Source: Thereva unica (taxonomy: Eukaryota; Arthropoda; Insecta; Diptera; Therevidae). From it: a stretch of 64,000 bases of DNA. The position numbers were made by a program, and so were the translations under genes. The notes beneath the pieces are model-generated. The model saw nothing but the letters and a program-made list of their open reading frames with translations. It did not search any database and was not told the origin of the DNA. Shown here in pieces: positions 1-11,300 of the stretch. Positions within the stretch are counted from its first letter, which is position 1. Every line of letters begins with the position of its first letter. The stretch lies in NCBI GenBank assembly GCA_949987705.1, contig OX465286.1:8683959-8747958 (forward strand), read 5' to 3'.

Positions 1-71
1 GATTCGTGGATTAATAGTGCACTTATGGGAGCAGGAGCAGGATCCCATAATACTGGAAAGAAGGCGTCCTC

Positions 72-211
72 TGAGTGTACCAATCATCGCGGTATAAGTT
101 ATTGAGTGGCGCGCGTATAGGATATTGTTCGCTGTGCTACAAAACAGGTTGGCTCCATACGTTAAAAACATCATAGGTCAGTATCAGTGTACAGCCGACT
201 ATCCCAAGTAA
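72..211 (+). pseudogene. RTE-3 reverse transcriptase fragment
   Basis: A short relic of a reverse transcriptase. From 75 the reading gives CTNHRGIS, which matches the 'NYRGISLL' block of RTE-type enzymes. After a frameshift, 104-208 reads on with AYRILFAVLQNRLAPYVKN and IIGQYQC, then a stop. The same block, better preserved, is on the minus strand near 51.9-52.0 kb (ILQNRMTSYA, HYQCGFNPG), so both belong to the family called RTE-3 here. It is too short and too broken to function. Confidence 0.6.
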
Positions 212-1269
212 AAATAAGAGATGGCCTTACAACTAAGGATCGGTGGAGAGTACTCGATTAACTACTCATGAATAGAATCGAAAGAAATTAGTCACTCGCT
301 CGATGAACTACCTTAACATAAGCATTACTCGATTTTCGGCTGCGACAGATTACAAATACGTGCTTACATTCCCGACTAAAAGAACACACATACTGAACAA
401 ATGCGCCTGCAACACGGGTATGCACGCTCTCGCTAAAGGCAAGAAATTCTAAAAATGCCCCCCCCCCGCCAGAGATATGCACGAATCTGTTACAGAAAGC
501 AGGTCAGGACTATTTTACACGATGAAATGCGAAACAAAAAGATTCCTGCAAGCTTAGGGCAGGGGTAAGAGAGGGCTTGAGGGAACACGAAACAATACCA
601 TGAAACTTTTGAAGCAACTTTGCAGGAAACAGTTTTGACAGCTGATGAATGAAAAGAGGAAATGAAAATAGCCATTAGCCAGTTTTCAAAACAAAGCGGC
701 GGGTAAATATATGAAAAGTACAAAAGAGAAATGAACAATAAATTCTGTCGAATTATTTGCTGCAAAAGTTTACCCGTAATACACACCAATGAAGTTTCTG
801 AGGAAACTCCAAAAGGAATTCAGCGATTGCAAGTAACTTTGTTTCGTTTCATGTTTCATCGTGTAAATTGGGCCATATGAATGTATACGTAATGGACCAT
901 TCTGAGCGCGAGTGTCGCTTTACCAAGCGGTCCCCCAACTAAGTACTCACCACGTCACGTCCAATGCTGCTTGACCGAACGAGAACCGGTCTACTGAATA
1001 TGGCACCCTTTATATTTTTTTAAAGCCCCGATTTTACTCCCTATAGTATAAATAACTGAGTATGTACCATGCTTTTTTGAACTATTCCGTTCATGCCTGT
1101 AGAAAAGTAGTCAGGTCAGAAGTCAGGCGTACTGTGCTTGTTCCGGATGTCATGCAAGCGTTTCGATGCTTTCATTGCCTGTTGGAGGCTAAGACCGGAT
1201 GAGTCTTATTTTTACTCAGGTGTGTACAGTAGCTGCTTCGGGTGCCATGCAGGTATTTTGACGTTGAGC
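212..1269. other. Stretch without a recognised gene
   Basis: About 1 kb with no reading frame that resembles a known protein. A C-run (about 456-467) and several short A/T runs are present. Open frames on the minus strand at 288-482 and 490-789 have low-complexity composition and no motif I recognise. Confidence 0.4.
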
Positions 1270-1380
1270 GTACGATGCTTCTTGCCTAGTTTCTTCGGTT
1301 TCCCGATTCTGGTCAATTCGGCAGGTCGAGCACCCTCCTAATTTCACACCCAGAATTTAGGCCCAAACGACGGCGGAGTT
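1270..1380 (-). mobile_element. RTE-4 5' fragment
   Basis: The reverse complement of this segment matches 61418-61508 closely, including a shared block GACCAGAATCGGGAAACCG followed by AAGAA and GGCAAGAA. At 61.5 kb that block directly precedes the endonuclease reading of RTE-4. This is therefore a detached minus-strand copy of the same leader. Confidence 0.6.
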
Positions 1381-1423
1381 TGATACAAATTCAAATCTAT
1401 AAAAGCCCGTTTACATCGCAAAC

Positions 1424-1498
1424 GCAAATAGAAGCTCTTTTATCACAACAGATAGAAAATCGTACAAATTTCTGTTCTATAAAAGAACTCCAATTTGC
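1424..1498. repeat. Short imperfect inverted repeat
   Basis: GCAAATAGAAGCTCTTTTAT at 1424-1443 is answered by its near reverse complement at 1479-1498, with about 35 bp between. It may be the core of a small TIR element. No target duplication was found. Confidence 0.4.
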
Positions 1499-1922
1499 GC
1501 TTGGGACATATTTTTCTCCTTCAAGAAGAGTTATGGGATGTTTAAGGCCTCCGAATTGAGGCAGAAAAATATTTATAATGTGTAAAGCCTTTCTATGGAA
1601 ATATTGAGATAAACTTGCAGTTGGCTTGAATGAACTCTGACTCGGTACTTGAATCTACCCTATAAGTACTGATATGAGTAAAAGTACTCGGTAAAAAGTA
1701 TCCGAATACTGTTACGTGTAGAATCGAAAGCCAAACACTCATATGAGTAAAGAATCGAGTACCGATTTCGTATTCATACTTCCAACTGGCGAACACTGGC
1801 CCCTTGGGCCTTTTAAGGGGAGTAAGATGGCCGTCGAGTTTTTAGAAAATTTTAATGGACACTCACGACGGCCAAACTTGTCCTAAAAGGGGGAGCACTT
1901 GCTGAGAGATCGTGAAACCTAT

Positions 1923-2114
1923 GGCCCCTGTGCTGAAAGTCGAGTCGTGTTTCGTGACAAGTCGTTTGAGATGAAAAAAGTGACATTTCAGTCGAATTGC
2001 GGCTTTTAGCAGAGGGGCCTGGAATGGAAATGCTAAGTTGAGTTTAGGCCTTTGTATCAAAAGTCTGATTTGATTTGATCGTGTCGTCATGATTCGACTT
2101 TCGACACAGGGGCC
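1923..2114. mobile_element. Foldback MITE, dispersed family, copy 1
   Basis: The ends are GGCCCCTGTGCTGAAAGTCG and, inverted, the degraded partner ending in CAGGGGCC. The same arms occur at 28102-28313 and 60802-61020. The shared arm contains GAGTCGTG followed by GTGACAAGTCGTTTGA. All three are about 190-220 bp with arms making up most of the length, which is typical of a small non-autonomous DNA element. The right arm here is eroded. Confidence 0.65.
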
Positions 2115-2403
2115 TATATTTGCCCTATATTAAACGTCTATTTGTGAACTAACATCCCTTTACAAAGGCATCCATATGTCAACCGAAATATTAAAATATG
2201 ATATTTGATAATAATAGACTTAAGCATTGTTGTCTTAAAATAAAACAAATAAACAAATGTTGTATCTAGTTACGTATTTAATGTTTCAGAAAGAGCTGCC
2301 CTGGTGAAATTTTTAAATATTCAAAAATTTTGTTAAAATCGAAATATATATTAAAGCTTCTCTTCCATATTTCCTCATTTCTTTTACAATATACATTAAT
2401 CAG

Positions 2404-3469
<1,066 letters not shown>

Positions 3470-4335
3470 ATGCTGTAAACATGCTAAGGGCGACGGCGAA
3501 ACTATTTTCCTCGGCCACGGCGAATGGCCCGACGAAATTTTTTGTGAGCGACGGCGACACAAATTAAAAAACAACACACCGGAATAACCATCTTGTAAAA
3601 CCGATCCAGTAGGAATTCTAGGAAGGCCTTACCGATGGAGCACTGAAATAAGTAGTCATCTGGTAAGGGATACCCCTTATTTTCTTGGTGTTACATGAGC
3701 CCTTATATAACCTATTACAAGAGAAGGCAGATGGTAAGGTGTAGTCCAAAATTAGACTCAAACAAGTGAGAATTTGCCCTATGACTCATTTGTTTTCGTT
3801 TTTTGTAATACCCTAGTGAGACTTGTAAGCTTACAGAAGTACTGAAAAGGAGCACTTACTAGTAAGGGGTGAGCCTTACCATATCCCTTACAGATGAGCA
3901 GTTCTATAAGTACTCTGACGTTAGTACTTACGTAACTACTCTACGGAAAGTGTAAAAGTAAGGCCTTACCTCCTATGACATCGTGTGTAAAAATAAGCAC
4001 TTCTATAAGGGGTATGGTAAGGCCTACCCCTTACTAGTAAGTACTTATTTCAGTACTTCTGTAAGCTTACAGGTCCTACTGGAGAGTATGCTGCACATGC
4101 ACACAAGAGCACACGAGAATAGCAACACAACACCATGACACAGCACACATGTAACTTTGGCAGGCGACGGCTACGAAATAGAACTTAGATTGATTCGGTC
4201 GCCGAGTTCGGAGGCGTAGTTATCGCAATGGTCTGTAGATTGTGCAGCTTCATACAAAAGCGGTGTGTTCTATTCGTTTTTGACAGTCACTGAAGCAAAG
4301 CGATTCGTCGGTCGCCCTTAGAATGTTTACAGCAT
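3470..4335. mobile_element. TIR DNA element (non-autonomous) hosting another element
   Basis: Terminal inverted repeats of about 30 bp: ATGCTGTAAACATGCTAAGG at the left, followed by GCGACGGCGAA, answered at the right by the inverted ATGCTGTAAACATTCTAAGG. The flanks are GCATT on the left and TAAGC on the right, with no clean target duplication. No transposase reading was seen, so this is a MITE-type copy. A second TIR element lies inside it at 3606-4082. Confidence 0.65.
3606..4082. mobile_element. Nested TIR/foldback element
   Basis: The ends are CCAGTAGGA and TCCTACTGG, exact inverses. The interior is full of inverted repeats built on the words AAGTACT, GGTAAGG, CCCTTACTAGTAAG and TTACCATA, so most of the element can fold on itself. 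No coding capacity was seen. It sits wholly inside the TIR element at 3470-4335 and is therefore the younger insertion. Confidence 0.6.
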
Positions 4336-5049
4336 TAAGCTAGTGCATCGGAGCGCGATTTCCATATATATACAATTATTTATATTTATGCATGTTTATG
4401 AATAAGTATGTATATGTACATATATATATTATATACTTCTTATATTAAATTAAAACCCTTATTTAAAATTTATATATTCCCTTTTCATTTAAAAGAAACG
4501 TAAAGTTTTTTTTCTGCTTAAGCCAAAATAATAAAATAAATAGATAAAAAAATTTCCCTTTTTGTACATACATATATATTATGTACTTATATAATAAAAA
4601 AATTCTAACTAAACTCTTCTTTTTTATATAATTTTTTGTTTTGCACTAGATTGAAGATAAATACTTACCTATTATATTTGATTTAATAATTATTATATTA
4701 ATTTTTTTTTTTTTAGATATAAGTCCTTTTAACTTTTGTTAATGTTCCAGTTTTACAATGAACTTCCTTTTCGAGATTTTCTGTTGAATTTTTACATTCA
4801 TGACTTCGATCCTTATCGCCGACAACAAATTCATTTTCAATATTATCCTTTTTGTTGTTGCATGGTGCTGATTGGAAGGCATTCGTATTCATTAATAAAT
4901 TTACATCCTTTCCACTGTTTCGATGGTGAAATGGACGTGTTTTCCTTCAATAAAAAAACATAAAAACAATTTTGTTATTAATAATCAAGTTAATGGAAAT
5001 AATTATAATTAATAATTAAAAATAGGATAATTGGGTAAATGCGAAGCGT
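4336..5049. other. AT-rich stretch without a recognised gene
   Basis: Strongly AT-rich DNA. A 75-residue frame at 4736-4963 has no recognised motif. Splice-like signals are present (a T-run then AG near 4715), but no coding partner could be tied to them. Confidence 0.35.
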
Positions 5050-5190
5050 GTCACCTCCCCGTGGTGCTCACTGGATTAGCAAACTAACGACGGTAGTAGC
5101 GAGGGTGGGACGCTATATTCCTGCATACCGGCGACGTGCTGGCAACCAGCCCTGGCATTATCACATTGCCACGAGACCTAGCTACCTACC
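5050..5190 (+). mobile_element. 5' leader fragment of an RTE-2-like element
   Basis: It contains CACCTCCCCGTGGTG then GGATTAGCAAACTAACGACG. This parallels the RTE-2 leader at 54798-54840 (CACCTCCTCGCTGGTG, then GGATAACCAACCGACGACGG). The CACC/GGTG arms close a hairpin over a loop like that of HDV ribozymes. Only the leader is present; no endonuclease follows, and an RTE-1 copy begins at once. Confidence 0.5.
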
Positions 5191-5201
5191 AACGGGGGGG
5201 G

Positions 5202-5375
5202 GGGGGGCGAATGGCTAGCAAAGACCTCGGAAAGTAGTGGCACCCAAATTGTCACTTCTGTTAAAATCCGACAAGAGTTACTGCAGACGAACACCTAGCA
5301 GCTCTGTTAGCAAGTCCTAATCCCACCTCCCCGCGGTGCCCCCTGGGGTACTTCTTCGGAAGGAACTAATGGAAG
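5202..5375 (+). ncRNA. HDV-like ribozyme, decayed copy
   Basis: Same layout as the copy B ribozyme: P1 strand GGGGGGC at 5202-5208, ACC-loop-GGT hairpin, P1 return strand GCCCCCT, GGGG, and a CTTC-TTCG-GAAG hairpin. The catalytic joint is changed from GAGCTAACGGGA to GAACTAATGGAA. This keeps the putative catalytic C but weakens P2. Cleavage activity is doubtful. Confidence 0.5.
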
Positions 5376-5979
5376 ACGGGCGAATGGCGAGTTCTCAGCG
5401 CCATAAAACAAGTTTTAAGTCGGTTGGGCTGAGGGTTAGCAACCAGCTCCCGTAAAAATACCATTGCTACCAACCGGCAAACAATTCTTCGTCTCGTATA
5501 CAACTGTCTGTTCCGCATAATGGATATCAACGCAGATCTCAACTAACACCAAATTGCGGCTGTTCAACTCCAACGTTAGGGCAGTTCTTTTGTATGTTTG
5601 CGAAACATGGAAAGTCACCCAATTCATCACAGGGCACCCACAAGTTTTCATCAGCAGATGCCTGCTTCGTATCCTAAAAATCCGCTGGGAAGATAGAACT
5701 CCTAATGCCAAGAGAGGATAGACAACCAAATCAGGCGAAGGAGATGGAATTGGGTTGGCCACACCTTGCGTGCAGAACCTTGTCTGGAATCCGCAAGGAT
5801 CCCGTCGAGCCTAAAGACCTAGAACAACGTGGAGGAGAACCCTATTAGCAGAGGCCACACCAACTGGAAGATCCTGATCGGAGATGAGAGCTGTCGCACA
5901 AAACAGAGTCCGCTGGAGGGCAACTGTTTCCGTCCTATGTCCAATGAGGGATTAAGGGAAATGAAGTAAAGTAAAGTAA
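5202..5979 (+). mobile_element. RTE-1 copy D, internally deleted
   Basis: The first roughly 290 bp match the RTE-1 leader of copies A (from 17814) and B (from 30137). The last roughly 470 bp match the RTE-1 3' end (copy A from about 20570 to 21075). About 2.5 kb between them, holding the endonuclease and reverse transcriptase, is missing; the join is near 5490-5500. The 3' tail is GTAAA/AAGT repeats at 5960-5979. A run of 14 G occupies 5194-5207, of which the last six plus C5208 form the predicted ribozyme P1 strand. The copy keeps both ends that matter for retrotransposition and no coding region, like a non-autonomous derivative. Confidence 0.8.
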
Positions 5980-5984
5980 CGAGA

Positions 5985-6507
5985 ATCTAACGGCTGACCC
6001 AACTCTTATCATCCAGGGGTAATTTTTACTGAGAATCTGCGATAGAATAATTTCATTAAAAATCGCCAAACAAGGATCCCAGTGCTTTGGATTTCTTTTT
6101 CAGCCAGCTCTCCTAGTTACAATCTGCAAGTCGTACAAGCCCCGACTTGATTACAACTCGCACATCTGGGCAGGCGCCCCGAAAACCACCTTTGAATGTA
6201 TGAACGAGGTGCAAAACCACCTTCAAACTCATTGGTGAGAGAACATTTTGCGCCCCCATGGACTCTAACCCACCTCAAGAACGTAGCAGCGCTTTCCAAA
6301 TGCGATCGCTTTTAGTATAGCGACAGTTCCACTGAAATAAAGACCCTGCTTGCAAAGAAATATTTTTCTTGCAACACAAGATCAGCCCTCTCGGCCCACC
6401 CTCATACATTAAGGCTCCTTCTTTCGCGCACGCATACGGTCTAGGAGTTCGTTTATGAATAGAACAACTCGACTATGGAGCAATCTTCCGCATTCAGAAC
6501 TTGTTCA
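5985..6507 (+). pseudogene. J1 retrotransposon, 3' part of reverse transcriptase
   Basis: Broken readings match the end of the J1 protein at 45.1-45.6 kb: the AKQGSQCFGF block, a SYKPRLDYNSHIWAGAPKT-like block and the 3' motif around GTTCGTTTATGAATAGAAC. Several frameshifts and stops interrupt it. It follows directly on the RTE-1 copy D tail and passes into RTE-3 sequence at about 6508. Confidence 0.6.
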
Positions 6508-6835
6508 ATATGTTTCTGTATGGATCTGAAACCTGGACATTAACAACTAATGAAGAGCATCTCCTAGGGTGCTAGGAAAGAAAAATCCTGCACACTATAT
6601 ATGGAGGAGTTAACGAAAACGGAGTTTTAAGGAGAAGATACAATCACGAACTGTATCACTATTAATAAAGATTCAAACATCATAAAACCTATACAAATTA
6701 ACAGAATTCGATAGGCAGGACATGTTGAACGTAAAATTGATGACAGCACAACAAAAATTATTAATAACAAAAGATCAGACGGACACAGAGGCACGGGACG
6801 TTCAAAAAAAAAGAGATATACAGATAAGGTAGATA
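6508..6835 (+). pseudogene. RTE-3 C-terminal fragment
   Basis: It reads FLYGSETWTLTTNEEHLLG, then ERKILHTIYGGVNENG and RRRYNHELYH. This is the characteristic C-terminal block of RTE-type proteins ('YGSETW', 'R.L..I.G'). Downstream the frame is lost, and an A-rich lysine/arginine stretch runs to about 6830. There are at least three in-frame stops. The rest of the element is absent here. Confidence 0.6.
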
Positions 6836-6859
6836 TACAGAGAAGTAAAAGAATAAATG

Positions 6860-8000
6860 TGCAGGAGGTTCACCTCCCAGGTTGTAGTTATTCACTCTAA
6901 AAGACGTGCGGCTTCTTAGGAAACCTTATCATTCATCAGGCGATGAACGAATATAACGTCAGCAACCTCGCGACGCTTATGAAGAGAGCTTAAGTTGAGT
7001 AATTTAAGTCTGCTCTCATAAGGCGGAAGAATAAGTGGGTCATCCCACGGGAGGTGGCTAAGTGCAAACCGGACGAACTTCTTTTGAACCGATTCGACTC
7101 TACCAACATGGGAGGAGTAGTAAGGAGACCATACCTGGGAGACGTATTCAAGCAAAGGCCTAGCCAAGGATACGTACAAGTATTTAGTTATGAGAGGGTT
7201 GTTGAACTCCTTTGACCATCTTTTTATAAATCCCAGGACTGAATTGCCCTTGGAGGAGATGTAATTGATGTGGGTGGAGAAATCCAACTTACTTTCTAAC
7301 CTAACCCCTAGATCGATTACAGAGTTAGCGCGAGAGACCTTGTTGTCGAAAAAAGTATAGTCATAAATTATAACACCACGTTTCCTATTAAAAGTCATGA
7401 TCTCGCATTTACTAATATTAAGGACCAGGTTGTTGTTGGAACACCAAGAATAGAAGGTGTTTAGGTCTTCTTGCAGAAGTTTGCAATCCTCTATACTCCT
7501 TATGTGGCGATACAGTTTCATGTCATCAGCATAAATAAGGATTTTACAGTGCCTTAGCAGGGTAACGATATCGTCAATTGATAGAATAAAACGAAGAGGC
7601 CCAAGATGACTGCCTTGCGGGACACCAGAGGACGCTTCGATGTTTTTAGATTTGACTCCGCGGAATAGAACCTGGTAGGTTCTGTCGGCTAGGTACGACT
7701 GGAACCATACCACAAGGGCATGCGGAAGCCTAATTTCTTTAGTTTAAGAACTATAATAGAGTGAGGGAGCTTGTCGAAAGCCTTACTGAAGTCTGTATAA
7801 ACACAGTCAGTTTGGCAACCAGTGACAAAGCCTCGAATTGTGGGCGAAGAGAACTCTAGTAAATTAGTAGTAGTGGAACGAGCTGCAACAAATCCATGTT
7901 GGTTTGTTGAGATAAGTCTCTTGCTGATAGGGGCGATAGCAGAATAAATAATAGATTCGAAGAGTTTTGGTATAGATAGTAGAAAGATGGTATATACAGA
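6860..8000 (-). pseudogene. J2 (Jockey-type) retrotransposon, reverse transcriptase remnant
   Basis: Two minus-strand readings in different frames (8012 to 7689, and 7713 to 6916) together cover the reverse transcriptase from IPKLFESIIYS through QHGFVAARSTT, the D-box DFSKAFDKL, GVPQGSHLGPL and the active-site IYADD, to the thumb (STHINYISSKGN, FVRFALSHLPW). The family also occurs at 56.9-59.7 kb. A frameshift near 7700 breaks the two halves. The endonuclease is missing, and the 3' end stops before any poly(A). It lies about 115 bp downstream of the last visible semaphorin exon. Confidence 0.8.
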
Positions 8001-8114
8001 TAGGTATAACAAATTGAAGGCTTCCAGCCAAGGACTGACAGTTCTGAAGAAGGAATCGCAAGGCCAATGACAGGCCGTGAAGCTATTTACAATGTATAAT
8101 TAAAAATTACTTAC

Positions 8115-8307
8115 GAACTTAATTGATTTCGATGTTCAGCATGAAATGGAGAACTTTTACATAATCTTCTTGAACTATAAAGACCAACAAGTATTCCAAT
8201 ACCAAATACAAGTATAAGAACAATTCCTGCAAAACCCCAATACATGTTGTTGCTAGCTACATGTAAATTTTCTGCTTCTAGGCCTATGCTTTCTCTAGTT
8301 AGGGGAT
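8115..8307 (-). CDS. Sema1b: Semaphorin coding exon 7: membrane segment
   Basis: Acceptor TTATTTAG, then DPLTRESIGLEAENLHV, a 20-residue hydrophobic helix starting at WGFAGIVLIL, and a basic cytoplasmic start (SSRRLCKSSPF, AEHRNQLSS). It was found by following the frame from exon 6. It ends in phase 2 at a consensus GTAAGT, so it is not the last exon. Confidence 0.85.
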
Positions 8308-11300
8308 CTAAATAACAGAAGAATCAATTTTATTAGAATATATGTTTGTTATCAATTTAGAAATTAATTTTAAACTTACCACCATTTAACATATTCTTTA
8401 ATCCTGCTGGATCAACCGACATAACAGTTATTTTACTTTCTGGATCCTTAGTTTGTGATGGCAGCTTACCAACAGCTGATACAGTACCACGTGTTGATTG
8501 TATAACAACTGGCGTTTGATCAATACGATTGCCAGCATCAACGGAATTTTTACATAATTCAACAATAGCATTAATTGAATTTAATCCTTGTAAATAATTT
8601 TCACTAAATCCTGCCACTCTTTTTATATTACTTATTGATCGGCAATCATGATTATTAATATCCCATACACAGTATGGATCTTGTAAATTTATACATTCTA
8701 AACAATATCTGATTTCAGAACAATGATATAACGGTACTGATACAATATGCCCATCTCCAACAACAATAATACTTTTTGTTTTTTGTGCAATTGTCAATTC
8801 ACGTACTGGCATACCAGTTGGTAATGCCTGCATTTCAGATATAACAACTGTTTGTACATTATTATTATTATTATTATTTATATTGTTATTGTTATTATTA
8901 CTATTACTATCGTTATCACTTTGTGGTATATTCACAAATTTAATTACTTTACCATCATCTGTGCCGGCAAATATAATATCATATGTACTACCATCCATTG
9001 CAACAATTTGTGGATCAACTGTTATTGCTGTTAATCGATGATCAAGGCTAACTCTTGTTAATATCGGTCTACCATACATTGATGGTACAGATGATTCCAT
9101 TAGTGTATGCGTTCGTACGAAATTCGCTGATGTACTTGGTAATGTACGGGAATCATCAACACATTTACCAGGACGTGGATCTGGTACATTATCATTTGGT
9201 ACTGGTAACCAATTTGAATTGATATCTCTTTGTGATTTGAAATTTCCTTCAAATGATTGAAGGATATCATCAATTGTAAATACACATACAGCTGAGCCTG
9301 GTATTGCATTCATTGATGTTGTAAAAACAGCATAGATTACTGCACTTCTATTCTGGCTGTATATACCATCAATTATTTTGCTTGTAGCTTCTATAAAAAT
9401 TGATATTAATGTTGAATGTTTTGAAAATATACATACATAGATATGACACAACTTACGTATTTCATCAAAATAAAATGGATATTCTCCTGGAACGGAACAA
9501 TTTAAACGTGTTTTTAGAAATGATGTCCATCGTTCACTGAACGCATATGGGCCACCCTTATCGTTTTTACATACTCGACCAACGCGTGAATACATTGCCT
9601 GTAAAATATGTGAAATATATAAAAATATAATGCTAAAAAACAAACAACTTATTTTTACCTTTCCACAATTCATATATTCCATAGAGATTTCTCGAAAAAA
9701 GAAAAATACATAACCATTTCGTTCTACAGCACTAACAAATGCTGGTTGATTTAGCTGCTTGCTATCGTACTGTTCTGTTCGTTGTGGTTCACGATATATT
9801 AATGGATCAGCACCAGAGAAATCAGCTACTGTTGCTGAATATAATTGACCATCTACATGAAAACAATATTTCAGTTAATTGCATCAAAAAAAAACATATA
9901 ACTTTATTCTTACCTGTAAAGATATAGGTGCTATTATGTGTTGGATTATATGGACATCGTCCTTGTGCTTCTTTTTCATCAATCTTTTCGAATGGACGAT
10001 CTTTTGTGCCATTTATTGTATTATGAACGGTATAATAACGACATTTTGGCTTATATGAATTTGTTCCACAAATCATTATTTGGCTATCGCCTATTTTAGC
10101 AAAAACTCTTATATAATTTTGACAGTCTTCTTCTTGTTTACCCTTAAGTGTACATATTTCACGATCAGCACCCGACGATGACCACTCTATTCTTTGCCTT
10201 TCAATTTCTCTTAAGCCATTTAAGCTAAGATTATAGACAGCATTTCTATTAAATATAAAAAAAGGATTAACAATAATAAACATTTCAATTCTGCTCTGTT
10301 GGATTAATGAATATCGCAGTAGTGTGTGAGGTATTGGGTCCAAAAGTACTGCGGCCACTCATTTGGCCTATTGTACTACAACCCTTATACCTCATATTTG
10401 TAAGCCAGACCGCTTGAACAAGTTCAGCAGTCTGCCTAGTGGCTTGTCGTTTAGACTTGAGGGTTCGAGCAGGGACTCCTCGAACAAAGCCACCCTGCTC
10501 CTCGCTATTGCAGGGCACTCACAGTGAACGTGGAGGGCAGACTCATCCTCTTTCAGATAAAGCCGACATGTGGGGTCCTCCACCCTTCCTATACTCCATA
10601 AGTGGTAATTTAGGGCACAGTGTCCGGTAATCAAGCCAACAAGTGTCCTGACATCACTCCTACAAGGGCCCTAACAAATCCTTGGCCGTCTTAGGGGACG
10701 GCATAGGAAGGAACCGCTTAGAGTTGACCAGTCCAGGCGCGGACATCCAGCGTTCAGCATGTTTCATCATAGTCCGATCGGTCAGGGCCCTTTGCAACAA
10801 GCTGGACGGTGCCCCAATAGCCGGCTCTATGAATGCAATATCAGAGCCCTGTTTAGCCAGGGCATCCGCATTTTCGTTGCCTTTGAAGCCCCGGTAACCC
10901 CGGACCCAGACAAGAGTAACTTGATTGAGAGCGCCCAACTCATCAAGAGCACGTTGGCAGTCCCAAACTAATTTCGACTTGGTCCTATGGGACTTATCGC
11001 TCTAATTTTCGCTTGGCTATCAGAGAAAATAAAAATCCGTGTATTTTGGTAGGCCCTTCTTAAGTTCTCATGACTGCATACCAGAATAGCGTACACCTCT
11101 GCTTGAAAGACAGTTGCTAGAGTGCCTAGGCTTATCGCCCTGCTGAATCTGGGGCTTTCACTCCAGATGCCGACGCCCACATCTGTCTCTGTTTTAGAGC
11201 CATCCGTGTACCATACTAGTCCGCGCAGTAATACTTTAGGAAAAGTCCAGGTTAGCCTATCCTGTATGTGCACAGAAGATCGCTCAAATTTTGAGATTCT

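Noticed and set aside
4736..4963. Possible semaphorin tail exon or small host gene
   Set aside because: It is on the plus strand, opposite to the semaphorin, and resembles no known protein. No minus-strand exon with the needed phase was evident.
8852..9034. Plus-strand frame over the semaphorin
   Set aside because: Antisense of exon 6, low complexity from the Asn repeat.
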